DNA of 7,040 bases from CADEDV01 sp036374495 (GTDB taxonomy: Bacteria; Bacteroidota; Bacteroidia; Chitinophagales; Chitinophagaceae): NCBI GenBank assembly GCA_965652975.1, contig CBFGYO010000184.1:1-7040 (forward strand), in the 5' to 3' direction. Each line of letters begins with the position of its first letter. The stretch's first letter is position 1. Both the position numbers and the translations under genes were made by a program. The notes beneath the pieces are model-generated. The model had not been told where the DNA came from. It was given only the letters and a program-made list of their open reading frames with translations, and did no database searches. Below, piece by piece: positions 6,641 through 7,040 of the stretch.

Positions 6641-7040
6641 TTACTTTCTTCTTTTCTTAAGCCAGCTTTGAATGTCCTTTACAGACATCGCATTCCACGT
6701 CATTGTCCTGGTGAGACCACCCTTGCGGGCGGCTGCAATACCCCAACGGATATTATCAATTTCATTGATGCTGTGTGCGTCAGGGTTCACGGAGATCATA
6801 ACTCCCTTTTTTAGCGCATAGGGAATATGTGACCAATCCATGTCCAGCCGATATGGATTGGTGTTGATTTCTATAATAACCTTGTTTGCAGCACAGGCGT
6901 CGATAACTTTTTTGTAATTTACAGGATAGCCGGGCCGTATCAAAAGCATGCGACCAGTCATATGACCAAGTATGGTGGTAAAAGGGTTTTCAATTGCTTT
7001 AATTAACCTGCGTGTTGCTTTCTCTTCATACATTTTGAGC
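6641..7040 (-). CDS. polX: DNA polymerase X family protein, C-terminal part of the PHP domain (partial)
   Basis: Only the last ~133 codons are present; the gene enters from the right edge, and the first visible in-frame codons (Leu-Lys before Met at 7033) are internal, so that Met is not the start. The fragment carries the end of a PHP metal-dependent phosphoesterase domain: ILGHMTGR (metal-ligand His), IEINTNPYRLDMDW and VNPDAHS (Asp and His ligands), then GIAAARKGGL, the usual PolX ending. Bacterial PolX combines an N-terminal nucleotidyltransferase with this C-terminal 3'-5' exonuclease domain and works in base-excision and gap repair in the cytoplasm. The polymerase half lies outside the window; a stand-alone PHP protein is the alternative, but the PNPYRLDxDW and NPDAHS...ARKGxL signatures favour PolX. 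It converges on the beta-lactamase gene with a 64-base gap. Confidence 0.85.
   Translation of the reverse strand, partial: LKMYEEKATRRLIKAIENPFTTILGHMTGRMLLIRPGYPVNYKKVIDACAANKVIIEINTNPYRLDMDWSHIPYALKKGVMISVNPDAHSINEIDNIRWGIAAARKGGLTRTMTWNAMSVKDIQSWLKKRRK

Noticed and set aside
6633..6647. AAAGTA-GAT-TACTTT hairpin as a terminator of the beta-lactamase gene
   Set aside because: A six-base AT-rich stem with a three-base loop is weak and overlaps the polX stop codon. The sequence shows no convincing intrinsic terminator in this gap.

Overview
The window comes from a Bacteroidota chromosome, most likely a Chitinophagaceae/Sphingobacteria-like environmental species; the family is an inference. 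Three things point there. Signal peptides end in Ala-Gln or carry a Ser-Cys-Ser lipobox. Start codons have no Shine-Dalgarno sequence, but one has a Bacteroidota-type -7 box (TAnnTTTG) upstream. The gene families are also typical: a secreted tricorn-type S41 protease, a GOB-like subclass B3 metallo-beta-lactamase and a PolX with a C-terminal PHP domain.

Layout from left to right. Bases 1-343 hold no gene I can support, but contain a large inverted repeat (70-190) built from CTATG octamers, then a perfect TATATTTG -7 box (250-257). The tricorn-like protease runs 344-3595 (+). A 158-base gap between convergent genes holds palindromic element A (3654-3732). A fibronectin type III (FN3) repeat lipoprotein runs 5301-3754 (-). 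A divergent intergenic region of about 400 bases (5302-5697) carries a small hairpin, a terminator-like hairpin and palindromic element B (5537-5610), a second copy of element A's family. The GOB-like beta-lactamase runs 5698-6576 (+). The 3' end of a polX gene (-) fills 6641-7040 and runs off the right edge.

Each gene appears to be its own transcription unit: the genes alternate + - + - and none share an operon. Three of the four products are exported (periplasmic protease, surface or periplasmic lipoprotein, periplasmic beta-lactamase); PolX is a cytoplasmic DNA repair enzyme. I see no common pathway among them. The least explained content is the non-coding DNA: two related palindromes in the same orientation bracket the FN3 lipoprotein gene, and a third, unrelated palindrome sits upstream of the protease. 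I found no convincing new multi-gene system.
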